This document shows, piece by piece, positions 1 through 6,169 of a DNA stretch of 6,341 bases. The translations under genes and the position numbers were made by a program. Origin of the DNA: an uncultured Rhodospirillaceae bacterium. GTDB lineage: Bacteria > Pseudomonadota > Alphaproteobacteria > Rhodospirillales > UBA2165. Position 1 is the first letter of the stretch, and every line of letters starts with the position of its first letter. The notes beneath the pieces were generated by a model that worked only from the letters and a program-made list of their open reading frames with translations, did not search any database and was not told the DNA's origin. The stretch lies in assembly GCA_913041095.1 (NCBI GenBank), contig CAJWIB010000168.1:1-6341 (forward strand), in the 5' to 3' direction.

Positions 1-486
1 GCGGGTAATGGTGACGCCCATTTGGTGCAGTTTAAGGCTGGTGAGTACGACGCGCCAAATTTGAAAAAAATATTAGGCGACCAGCGCAGTACCAAGATTT
101 TCCATTTTGCCCGTTTTGATATTGCTGCAATTCAAAAATTTCTTGGCGTTACCTGCACGCCAGTATTCTGCACCCGCATTGCCTCTCAGCTGACCCGCAC
201 CTATACGGATAAGCACGGACTCAAAGATATTTGTTCTGAGTTGCTTAGTGTCGAAATATCCAAACAACAACAACAAACGGATTGGGCCAACGAGAAATTA
301 ACTCCTGAACAGTTAGAATATGCCGCCACGGACGTTCTTTATCTTCATCAATTGATGGAGGTTTTTAAACAATGCTTGGAACGCGAGAGCCGCAGCGAAG
401 TTGCCCAGGCTTGTTTTGATTTTTTACCCTATCGGGTTGAGCTTGATCTCGATGGCTGGGGCAGCCTGGATATTTTTGCCCATTAG
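1..486 (+). CDS. rnd: Ribonuclease D-like 3'-5' exoribonuclease, 5'-truncated by the window edge
   Basis: This is the C-terminal 161 residues of a DEDD-superfamily 3'-5' exoribonuclease of the RNase D type, a cytoplasmic enzyme that trims 3' ends of structured RNAs such as tRNA precursors. The frame is open to base 1 (AGNGDAHLVQF), so the TTG at 22 is not a start; the true start and the Exo I motif (Asp-x-Glu) lie upstream. Exo II is visible as FHFARFD (bases 100-120), with the metal-binding Asp at visible residue 40. Exo III is visible as YAATDV (from base 319), with Tyr107 and Asp111, preceded by the family-typical DWA...L...QLEY stretch. The protein ends soon after the exonuclease domain, with DIFAH at the C-terminus, so it lacks the HRDC domains of E. 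coli RNase D; this is the short form common in alphaproteobacteria. A 127-base gap separates it from kdsD. Family assignment is firm; the exact RNA substrates are unknown. Confidence 0.93.
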   Translation, partial: AGNGDAHLVQFKAGEYDAPNLKKILGDQRSTKIFHFARFDIAAIQKFLGVTCTPVFCTRIASQLTRTYTDKHGLKDICSELLSVEISKQQQQTDWANEKLTPEQLEYAATDVLYLHQLMEVFKQCLERESRSEVAQACFDFLPYRVELDLDGWGSLDIFAH

Positions 487-613
487 GCGTGACGTTAACG
501 CTGGGCAATTTTATGAGATTTAATCAATTTTTAGCCAAACCGGTGTTTTGATTAGATAATTCCTGGTAATTTGGCCTTAATATCGAATATCGTTAATTTG
601 AATCGAGTTCAAT

Positions 614-1612
614 ATGAGCGACAGCAACACCGCCCAAAAGAGTTCTCAAAATTTGGATAATTTTACTGCCGATTTAGAGCGCGCCAAACAGGTCTTAAAA
701 CTTGAATCAGAAGGCTTGATCAGTCTCGCCGACTCGCTCAATGGCGCATTATCGGCAGCAATCGATATTCTGCAAAATAGCACAGGCCGGATTATTGTCA
801 CCGGCATGGGCAAGAGCGGCCATGTCGCCAATAAAATAGCCGCGACCTTTGCCTCCACCGGCAAGCCGACTTTCTTTATTCATCCTGGTGAAGCCAGTCA
901 TGGTGATATCGGCATGATCAACGACGACGATGCGGTACTGGCGTTATCAAATTCCGGTGAGACCCCTGAAATGTCTGACATTATTGCTTATACACGACGC
1001 TTCAAAATTCCGCTTATTGGCATGACCAGCGTCGCTGAAAGTACGATGGCAGTTGAATCTGATGTCGCCCTGATGTTACCACCGGCTGAAGAAGCCTGCT
1101 TTATCGGCCTCGCCCCCACTACCTCGACAACAATGATGATGGCTTATGGTGATGTTTTAGCTGTGGTCCTGATGGAGCGCCAAGGATTCACCGCCGAAGA
1201 TTTTAAATTGCGCCATCCTGGCGGTCGTCTCGGCCTCAAACTGCTGAAAGTTTCTGATATCATGCATACCGGAGCAGAACTGCCGATCGCTAAAGGCAGT
1301 GACCCAATGACCGAGGTTTTGCCTGAAATGACGGCAAAAAGCCTAGGTTGTATCGGTATTCTTGATGATAGCCAATTGATCGGTATTATCACTGACGGCG
1401 ATATCCGGCGCCATATGGCAGATGGTTTTATAAATCTAACCGCCGCGGAAGTGATGACCACTAACGTTAAAACCATCCGGCCCAACGCCTTGGCATCCGA
1501 GGCTCTGCAAATTATGAATGAAATTAAAATAACCAGTCTGTTTGTCGAGGATACCGGCACCATTGTCGGCTTGCTGCATATTCACGACTGCCTGCGCGCC
1601 GGCGTGGCATAA
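614..1612 (+). CDS. kdsD: Arabinose-5-phosphate isomerase (KpsF/GutQ family)
   Basis: This enzyme interconverts D-ribulose 5-phosphate and D-arabinose 5-phosphate, the first step of Kdo synthesis for LPS, in the cytoplasm. The 332-residue product matches the usual family length. An SIS sugar-isomerase domain spans about residues 48-190, followed by two CBS domains (about 213-270 and 279-332). Seen in the sequence are the GMGKSGH motif (Lys67), ASHGD (His96), NSGETPE (Glu119), the PPAEEAC stretch (Glu160) and RHPGGRLG (His201). Lys67, Glu119, Glu160 and His201 sit at a constant +8 offset from the E. coli KdsD residues I recall as catalytic (Lys59, Glu111, Glu152, His193). The ATG at 614 has only a weak GAG upstream. 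A weak promoter-like pair (TTGGCC at 571, TTAATT at 593) lies in the gap before it but is not convincing. The gene leads the kdsD-lptC-lptA cluster; unlike in E. coli, no kdsC follows. A GutQ-like paralogue role is possible, but the LPS context favours KdsD. Confidence 0.95.
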   Translation: MSDSNTAQKSSQNLDNFTADLERAKQVLKLESEGLISLADSLNGALSAAIDILQNSTGRIIVTGMGKSGHVANKIAATFASTGKPTFFIHPGEASHGDIGMINDDDAVLALSNSGETPEMSDIIAYTRRFKIPLIGMTSVAESTMAVESDVALMLPPAEEACFIGLAPTTSTTMMMAYGDVLAVVLMERQGFTAEDFKLRHPGGRLGLKLLKVSDIMHTGAELPIAKGSDPMTEVLPEMTAKSLGCIGILDDSQLIGIITDGDIRRHMADGFINLTAAEVMTTNVKTIRPNALASEALQIMNEIKITSLFVEDTGTIVGLLHIHDCLRAGVA

Positions 1613-1622
1613 GGTTCAGAAA

Positions 1623-2333
1623 ATGGAGATGGCAGGAACCCAGCCTTTGTCATCAATGACTGATAAAAATGGCGATTCACAGCTTACCCAAGCAGCAAAT
1701 CGTGCTGGCAAAAAGGCTGGTGCCGTTGGGTTGAAGCGGCCAGCCGGCTATAGCCGCTACGTTTCATTCATGAAATTTCTACTGCCCGCAATGGCACTCG
1801 GGTTGCTCGCTTTAATTTTTCTATGGCCGCAGATTAAGGTTGACAACAACCGGTTTTCGATAAGTTTTAAAAGCATCCAGGCGACCAATACTGATGATCC
1901 AAACATGGTAAATGCGCGCTTTGTTGGTGCCGATAACAAAAACCAGCCGTTCTCGATTACTGCGGATTTAGCCAAAAACATAGTGCTTGGCAGTTCGGCA
2001 GTTGAACTAGAAATGCCAAAAGCGGATATCGGCATCAAAGACGGCACTTGGCTGGTGGTGACGGCCAGTACCGGCCTTTATGACCAAAAGGGGAAGACCT
2101 TGGAATTAGTTGGCGCCGTTAATCTGTTCCATGATTCCGGTTATGAGTTCAATACTGAGAAAGCGAATATCGATCTTGGCAAAGGTATAGCAACCAGCAA
2201 TGTGAAGATTTCCGGTCAAGGCCCGTTTGGCAATTTGACGGCAGAAGGATTTCGAATTGAGAACAAGGGCAACCAGTTCATCTTTACCGGCAAATCGAAA
2301 TTGATTATTTATCCGAATGCGGGGAAAAAATGA
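1623..2333 (+). CDS. lptC: LPS export protein LptC, inner-membrane anchored
   Basis: LptC is the bitopic inner-membrane component of the Lpt machine; its periplasmic beta-jellyroll receives LPS from LptB2FG and passes it to LptA. The 236-residue product has a polar, basic N-terminal stretch of about 48 residues (GKKAGAVGLKRPAGYSRY), one hydrophobic segment at about 50-69 (KFLLPAMALGLLALIFLWP), then a soluble domain rich in alternating beta-strand pattern. I chose the ATG at 1623 because AAGG (1611-1614), overlapping the kdsD stop, lies 8 bases upstream and because the frame further upstream runs through the end of kdsD. ATGs at 1629 and 1659 are alternatives. It starts 10 bases after kdsD and overlaps lptA by 4 bases, implying translational coupling. 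The N-terminal cytoplasmic tail is longer than in E. coli LptC, whose N-terminus is only a few residues before the membrane segment. LptC sequences diverge strongly, so the name rests on topology plus position. Confidence 0.9.
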   Translation: MEMAGTQPLSSMTDKNGDSQLTQAANRAGKKAGAVGLKRPAGYSRYVSFMKFLLPAMALGLLALIFLWPQIKVDNNRFSISFKSIQATNTDDPNMVNARFVGADNKNQPFSITADLAKNIVLGSSAVELEMPKADIGIKDGTWLVVTASTGLYDQKGKTLELVGAVNLFHDSGYEFNTEKANIDLGKGIATSNVKISGQGPFGNLTAEGFRIENKGNQFIFTGKSKLIIYPNAGKK

Positions 2334-3196
2334 AGCCTGGCAAACTGAATATATTATTCCTCACAATTGCGATCTTAGGACTGGCGGGCGCACCATCATT
2401 AAGCCTGGCGCAATCTCTTGATCTCGCTACCGGAAAGTCTGATCAACCAATCGAAATTACTGCCGATAATGGCATCGAATGGCAACGCGACAAACAGGTC
2501 ATGATCGCCACCGGTAACGCTAAAGCAACCCGTGGCACAGCAAATGTTGAAGCCGATACGCTTCGCGCTTATTACCAAAAAGGCCAAACTGGCGCATCGA
2601 ATTTATCGCGCCTGGATGCAGTCGGACGGGTTAGGATTTCCTCGCCAACCCAAACCGTAACCGGACAATCCGGCGTATATGATCTTGAACAAGCGGTCCT
2701 CGTTGTCACCGGTAAAGAAGTAACGCTGACCTCAGGCAAAAACCGGATTACGGCGACCCAGCAAATGGAATATTACGAAAAAAAGCAAATGGCTGTCGCG
2801 CGGCAAAACGCCACTGCCAACCATGATGGTAAAATGTTGCGTGCAAATACGCTGGTGGCGCTATTCGCTAAAGATAAAAATGGAAAATCGCAAGTCAGCC
2901 GGGTGCAGGCTTTTGAGAACGTCCGCGTTGTCACGCCAACCGAATCAATTTGGGCGAGCAAAGGCATCTATGACGTCACCACCGGAATCGTCACCTTGAA
3001 TGGGAATGTCCGCATCACCCGTGACGGTAACCAACTCAACGGCGATAACGCGATCATAAATTTAAATACCGGAATTAGTAAGCTGTTAACTGACCCTGGT
3101 GCACAATCACCTCGTATAGAACAAGATAACTTAAGTAACCGGCAACTGCGAAAAAAGAAGCGGGTTCGTGGCTTATTGGTGCCCAAACGAAAATAA
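2330..3196 (+). CDS. lptA: LPS transport periplasmic bridge protein LptA, with internally duplicated OstA-like domain
   Basis: LptA forms the periplasmic bridge that carries LPS from LptC to LptD at the outer membrane. The start codon lies inside the lptC stop (ATGA), with GGGGA at 2321-2325 as a likely ribosome binding site. A signal peptide is clear: Lys at 3 and 5, hydrophobic core at about 7-22, and SLA at residues 25-27 as the likely cleavage site. The mature part shows the LptA/OstA pattern (PIEITADNGIEW at 40-51, IATGNAKATRG at 59-69, ADTLRAYY at 75-82). At 288 residues it is about 100 longer than E. coli LptA (185). The extra length comes from an internal repeat: residues 55-136 align without gaps to 152-233 with at least 23 identities. 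The C-terminus is strongly basic (LRKKKRVRGLLVPKRK). A 174-base gap follows, so lptA may end the kdsD-lptC-lptA unit. The family call is firm; the functional meaning of the duplication is inference. Confidence 0.93.
   Translation: MKPGKLNILFLTIAILGLAGAPSLSLAQSLDLATGKSDQPIEITADNGIEWQRDKQVMIATGNAKATRGTANVEADTLRAYYQKGQTGASNLSRLDAVGRVRISSPTQTVTGQSGVYDLEQAVLVVTGKEVTLTSGKNRITATQQMEYYEKKQMAVARQNATANHDGKMLRANTLVALFAKDKNGKSQVSRVQAFENVRVVTPTESIWASKGIYDVTTGIVTLNGNVRITRDGNQLNGDNAIINLNTGISKLLTDPGAQSPRIEQDNLSNRQLRKKKRVRGLLVPKRK
2492..2782 (+). repeat. First copy of internal 97-residue repeat in LptA
   Basis: Residues 55-151 of LptA. It aligns without gaps, at an offset of exactly 97 residues, to the following copy. 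Identical positions include Lys55, Gln56, Asn63, Ala64, Ala75, Thr77, Leu78, Ser93, Arg94, Val101, Arg102, Pro106, Thr107, Gly115, Tyr117, Asp118, Gly128 and Gly136. This is a protein-level repeat; I did not find long DNA-level identity, so the duplication is old. Confidence 0.8.
2783..3073 (+). repeat. Second copy of internal 97-residue repeat in LptA
   Basis: Residues 152-248 of LptA, the partner of the copy just upstream. Matching landmarks are the ANTL, SRVQA, NVRV.TPT and GIYD motifs here against ADTL, SRLDA, RVRI.SPT and GVYD in the first copy. The best conserved part is the first 82 residues of each copy; the last 15 are much less alike. Confidence 0.8.
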
Positions 3197-3370
3197 TAAC
3201 GGTGTGTGTATAAAAATACTCCATTTTCCCATGCTGTTTGCTTTCAGGCACCAAAGGTTTAAATTAGCCCTTCTGAGGCAATATTAGCTTGTTTCAGGCC
3301 TGGATTCACTGCATGTAATAAAGATGTGACAATTGGCAGTAAATTACAACAACAGACCAAACTGTAAAAC
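3197..3370 (+). other. lptA-lptB intergenic region, no gene seen
   Basis: These 174 AT-rich bases interrupt an otherwise tightly packed cluster. No open frame in it looks coding, and an in-frame TAA at 3365-3367 blocks upstream extension of lptB. It holds an 8-base direct repeat TTTCAGGC (3242-3249 and 3292-3299), the palindrome CAGGCCTG (3295-3302) and a GANTC site (3303-3307). I see no convincing -35/-10 pair and no rho-independent terminator (no GC stem followed by a T run). Its size suggests a promoter for lptB-rpoN, but that is inference. Confidence 0.5.
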
Positions 3371-4234
3371 ATGGCAAGCGACGACAACACACCAAGCAAT
3401 TCAATTGGTCCAGATAATCCGGCTTCGATTAATATTCGAGCCGTCGCTGCCAATGAGTCTTCAGATACACTAACCAACAATGACGCCCCACCCCAACTGG
3501 TGGCGGATAATTTTCGCGGCCTGACGGCCGAGAATCTGGGCAAGCGCTTTGATAAACGCCCTGTCGTGCGTGGCGTCTCGCTATCGATTGAACGTGGTGA
3601 AGTGGTCGGTCTACTAGGTCCGAACGGTGCTGGCAAGACGACCTGTTTTTATCTCATAACCGGTTTGATCCAACCTGATTACGGCACCATTACCTTGGAC
3701 GATCAGGACTTAACTGAATTGCCGATGTACCGCCGGGCGCGTCTTGGTATTGGCTATCTGCCGCAAGAGGCATCCATCTTCCGTGGCCTGACGGTCGAAA
3801 ACAATATCCGCGCGGTGCTTGAAGTTGTCGAAAGATCACGCGAGCGCCGTGAAGCCGTACTCGAAGCTTTACTGGCTGAATTTTCCATCACCCATCTCCG
3901 CCGTACGCCTTCGTTGGCACTCTCTGGCGGTGAACGCCGCCGCGTCGAAATTGCCCGTGCCCTGGCATCACGCCCGCATTTTATATTGCTGGATGAACCG
4001 CTGGCCGGCATCGATCCGATTGCCGTAACCGACATTCGTGAACTTATTTCGCATCTTAAAGATCGCGGTATTGGTGTTCTTATCACTGATCATAATGTCC
4101 GCGATACCTTGGATATCATCGACCGGGCTTATATTATTCATGATGGCATGGTGCTCATGGATGGTAACCCCACCGATATTGTCGGGAATGAAGACGTTCG
4201 CCGAGTCTATCTGGGGGACCAGTTCAGCTTGTAG
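3371..4234 (+). CDS. lptB: LPS export ABC transporter ATP-binding protein LptB
   Basis: LptB is the cytoplasmic ATPase that, as a dimer with LptF and LptG, powers extraction of LPS from the inner membrane. All ABC ATPase motifs are intact in the 287-residue product: Walker [10 protein letters not shown] (83-91, Lys89), Q-loop LPQEASIF (Gln132), signature LSGGERRR (184-191), Walker B FILLDEP (204-210, catalytic Glu209) and H-loop ITDHNV (His241). [11 protein letters not shown] and DHNVRDTL are typical of LptB within the ABC family. The first 48 or so residues are a low-complexity Ser/Asn/Asp/Ala-rich extension before the ABC domain ([14 protein letters not shown]); E. coli LptB (241 residues) has none. 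The ATG at 3371 is the furthest upstream start possible but has no recognisable Shine-Dalgarno sequence. GTG at 3500 would give 244 residues, near the usual length, also without one. rpoN starts 11 bases after it, so the two are probably co-transcribed. Confidence 0.95.
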   Translation: MASDDNTPSNSIGPDNPASINIRAVAANESSDTLTNNDAPPQLVADNFRGLTAENLGKRFDKRPVVRGVSLSIERGEVVGLLGPNGAGKTTCFYLITGLIQPDYGTITLDDQDLTELPMYRRARLGIGYLPQEASIFRGLTVENNIRAVLEVVERSRERREAVLEALLAEFSITHLRRTPSLALSGGERRRVEIARALASRPHFILLDEPLAGIDPIAVTDIRELISHLKDRGIGVLITDHNVRDTLDIIDRAYIIHDGMVLMDGNPTDIVGNEDVRRVYLGDQFSL

Positions 4235-4245
4235 AGTCCTCTCAA

Positions 4246-5829
4246 ATGGTGATAGCATCCCGCTTAGAACTTCGACACAGTCAGTCTCTCGTTATGACGC
4301 CGCAATTGCAGCAGGCGATCAAATTGCTGCAGATGTCGAATATAGATCTCGATGAGTTTGTCGAATCCGAACTCGCCGAAAATCCTATGTTGGAGCGCGA
4401 TGACAGCAACGCGTCCGAAAATCATGATGGCTCGGGCGAGAAAACTAACGACAGCAACGAAAGCAGCGGCGATGGGCCGGATGGCCTCGAAGCCATTAAT
4501 ATGAATTCAAGTGATCATGTTACCGAAGATCAAGTGAATGCGCTCGATATGGAATCTTATGATAATGTTTGGGATGGGGAATCGGTGGCGGAACCTCAGG
4601 GTGCTATCGCCAATGAAGATAGCGGCTCGCTGTCAGAATGGAGCGCTCCCACCAGCAGTAGTAGTGGTGCCGGCAGCAACGACCAGTTCGATGCCGCCAA
4701 CTATTCGCTTGAGCAAACCCTATCGCAAGAAATTTCACTGCGTGATCATCTGCTCAACCAAATCCAAATGGATATCACCTACCCAACGGATCGCATAGTC
4801 GCTCTGTTTTTGTTGGATTTACTTGATGAAGCGGGGCGCATTCCGGATGAACTCGAGCTTGCGGCTGAACGGCTGGGTTGCAGTATTGAGCGAGTTGAGA
4901 AAGTGCTAAACCAACTGCAAGCACTTGATCCACCGGGTATTTTTGCCCGCAACCTTGCTGAATGCTGGGCTATTCAGCTCCGTGAGCTGGACCGGTTTGA
5001 CCCGGCTATGAAAACCTTGCTCGAAAACATTGAGCTTTTAAAGCAACATGAATATGAGAAGCTCTCAAAGCTCTGTGGCGTCGATCTTGAAGACGTAAAA
5101 GATATGATCGACGAAATTTGGGCGCTTAGCCACAAGCCCGCCGAAGCCTTCGATAATGTTATCACCCAACCGATTACTCCCGATGTTATAATGCGCTCTG
5201 GCCCCTCGCAAACCTGGCTTGTAGAGCTTAACAACGACACGCTGCCGAAGGTCCTGGTCAACAATCAGTATTATGCTTTGATCAGAAAATCGGTGCGCAC
5301 CAAAGAAGAAAAGCAGTATGTCGCCAACAAATTGCAAACCGCCAATTGGCTGGTCAAATCTTTGCACCAGCGCGCGACGACTATTCTCAAAGTGGCCACC
5401 GAAATCGTCAAACAGCAGGATGCTTTTTTTGCCAAAGGCGTGGAGCATCTCAAACCTCTGGTCTTACGCGATATCGCCGAAGAAATTGAAATGCACGAAA
5501 GCACGGTCAGCCGCGTCACCTCAAATAAATATATCAATACGCCACGCGGAATTTATGAGCTTAAATATTTCTTCACCACGGCTATTAGCTCGTCAACAGG
5601 TGGCGATGCTCACTCGGCCGAATTCGTACGCCACCGTATTAAAGTTCTGATCGATGATGAAGCGCCGACAAAAATTTTGTCGGATGACAAGCTCGTCGAA
5701 TTGTTGAAAAGTGATGGTATTGATATTGCCCGGCGGACTGTCGCAAAATATCGTGAAGCGATGAAAATAATGTCTTCGGTGCAACGCCGTAGAGAAAAAA
5801 ACGCACCGTCAATTTCTAACTTTTTTTGA
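4246..5829 (+). CDS. rpoN: RNA polymerase sigma-54 factor
   Basis: Sigma-54 directs RNA polymerase to -24/-12 promoters, which need an enhancer-binding AAA+ activator to open. The 527-residue product has the three classical regions. Region I is the Gln-rich activator-responsive segment at about 1-50 (SLVMTPQLQQAIKLLQMSN, NPMLE). Region II is an acidic, Ser/Asn/Gly-rich linker at about 51-150. Region III starts near 153 with the core-binding domain (YSLEQTLSQEISLRDHLLNQ, LDLLDEAGRIPDE, LDPPGIFARNLAECW) and contains the helix-turn-helix LRDIAEEIEMHESTVSRVT (407-425). The C-terminal RpoN box ARRTVAKYRE (495-504), which reads the -24 element, is exact. The start fits the conserved family N-terminus. 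The gene follows lptB by 11 bases and so probably shares its transcript. It ends in a run of seven T with SISNFF after the usual SSVQRRREK; this C-terminal tail is unusual but not function-critical. Confidence 0.98.
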   Translation: MVIASRLELRHSQSLVMTPQLQQAIKLLQMSNIDLDEFVESELAENPMLERDDSNASENHDGSGEKTNDSNESSGDGPDGLEAINMNSSDHVTEDQVNALDMESYDNVWDGESVAEPQGAIANEDSGSLSEWSAPTSSSSGAGSNDQFDAANYSLEQTLSQEISLRDHLLNQIQMDITYPTDRIVALFLLDLLDEAGRIPDELELAAERLGCSIERVEKVLNQLQALDPPGIFARNLAECWAIQLRELDRFDPAMKTLLENIELLKQHEYEKLSKLCGVDLEDVKDMIDEIWALSHKPAEAFDNVITQPITPDVIMRSGPSQTWLVELNNDTLPKVLVNNQYYALIRKSVRTKEEKQYVANKLQTANWLVKSLHQRATTILKVATEIVKQQDAFFAKGVEHLKPLVLRDIAEEIEMHESTVSRVTSNKYINTPRGIYELKYFFTTAISSSTGGDAHSAEFVRHRIKVLIDDEAPTKILSDDKLVELLKSDGIDIARRTVAKYREAMKIMSSVQRRREKNAPSISNFF

Positions 5830-5879
5830 ATTAATTTTGCTGATTTCTGGTGTTTTTTGATAAATTTTCAAGGATTCAC

Positions 5880-5908
5880 TTGACAGGGTTACCGGTCCGC
5901 ACTAGGTT
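5880..5908 (+). promoter_or_regulatory. Candidate housekeeping sigma promoter in the rpoN-ptsN gap
   Basis: A perfect -35 hexamer TTGACA (5880-5885, preceded by C as in CTTGAC) is followed at 17 bases by a weak -10, TAGGTT (5903-5908). Alphaproteobacterial housekeeping promoters often keep the -35 TTGAC strongly and the -10 loosely, so the pair is plausible. It would start a transcript around 5914-5916, giving ptsN a leader of about 260 bases. The weak -10 keeps confidence low. Confidence 0.35.
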
Positions 5909-5910
5909 CC

Positions 5911-5946
5911 CGCCGTCCTGATCGGCGATTGATATAGAATCCAATC
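5911..5946 (+). promoter_or_regulatory. Overlapping inverted repeats (candidate RNA structure 1)
   Basis: CGCCG (5911-5915) can pair with CGGCG (5923-5927) across a 7-base loop, and GATTG (5927-5931) with CAATC (5942-5946) across a 10-base loop. CTGAT (5918-5922) is also complementary to ATCAG (5944-5948), so this third pairing would compete with the other two. The segment lies just downstream of the candidate promoter. The stems are only 5 bp each, so it could be chance or a protein-binding dyad. Confidence 0.3.
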
Positions 5947-5955
5947 AGCGAACTA

Positions 5956-5990
5956 TTTTGATAATTTTTTACAACTACAAACTATCAGAA
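5956..5990 (+). promoter_or_regulatory. Candidate stem-loop 2
   Basis: TTTTGATA (5956-5963) can pair with TATCAGAA (5983-5990): 8 base pairs including one U-G wobble, closing a 19-base AT-rich loop. The stem is AT-rich and thus weak alone, but it sits directly next to a stronger hairpin. Confidence 0.3.
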
Positions 5991-6012
5991 GGCGAATGTT
6001 TTAGCATTGCCT
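5990..6012 (+). promoter_or_regulatory. Candidate stem-loop 3
   Basis: AGGC, a bulged G, then AATG (5990-5998) pairs with CATTGCCT (6005-6012): 8 base pairs around a TTTTAG loop. This is the best hairpin in the gap. No T run follows, so it is not a classical terminator. The 5' arm carries AAGG followed by ATG at 5996-5998 and a stop after one further codon (ATG TTT TAG), a minimal start-Phe-stop frame that would be partly sequestered by the stem. Confidence 0.4.
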
Positions 6013-6164
6013 CTGTACTGGACTATGAAACTATTCCATCACACTCAGACCTTTATTGGCACTAATAAAAACAACTTTTCAGCTCATATAGAACTGTATG
6101 GCCTGCTGGTTGTCATGATAAATCTGATGTAAAACTTCGCACCGGTCGTTTTTAATAAATAACA

Positions 6165-6169
6165 AAGGA
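6165..6169 (+). promoter_or_regulatory. Ribosome binding site of ptsN
   Basis: AAGGA lies 5 bases upstream of the ATG at 6175. It is the clearest Shine-Dalgarno sequence in the window and fixes the ptsN start; the other genes here have weak ones or none. Confidence 0.75.

Noticed and set aside
22..24. TTG at 22 as a start for the rnd gene
   Set aside because: The frame is open to base 1 and the residues before it (AGNGDAH) fit the RNase D family, so the gene is cut by the window edge.
537..550. AAAC/GTTT stem around CGGT as a terminator after rnd
   Set aside because: The stem is only four AT-rich base pairs and the T run is short and interrupted.
1144..1563. Long open frames on the - strand (1144-1563, 3259-3636, 5065-5448)
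   Set aside because: They lie mostly or wholly opposite well-supported + strand genes, have no family resemblance or start signals, and look like shadows of the coding strand.
1542..1622. Upstream extension of lptC by 27 codons into the end of kdsD
   Set aside because: The extension is in a different frame over the conserved kdsD CBS domain and gives no LptC-like sequence. ATG 1623, with AAGG 8 bases upstream, is the better start.
5886..5930. tRNA-like or terminator-like element from GGTTC and the CGCCG/CGGCG stem
   Set aside because: The GGTTC is not followed by the T-loop consensus, no acceptor or anticodon stem can be drawn, and no T run follows the stem.
6057..6071. TGGCAC as the -24 element of a sigma-54 promoter before ptsN
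   Set aside because: The required GC at the -12 position (10 bases after GG) is AA here, so only half of the promoter is present.
6025..6132. 35-codon ORF in the rpoN-ptsN gap with a hydrophobic C-terminal part
   Set aside because: No ribosome binding site precedes ATG 6025, there is no recognisable motif, and a frame of this length is expected by chance in AT-rich DNA.
5891..6146. Repeated palindrome ACCGGT as a regulatory operator
   Set aside because: It also occurs several times inside coding regions (for example near 1849, 2508, 2708, 3659 and 4990), so it is simply frequent in this sequence.
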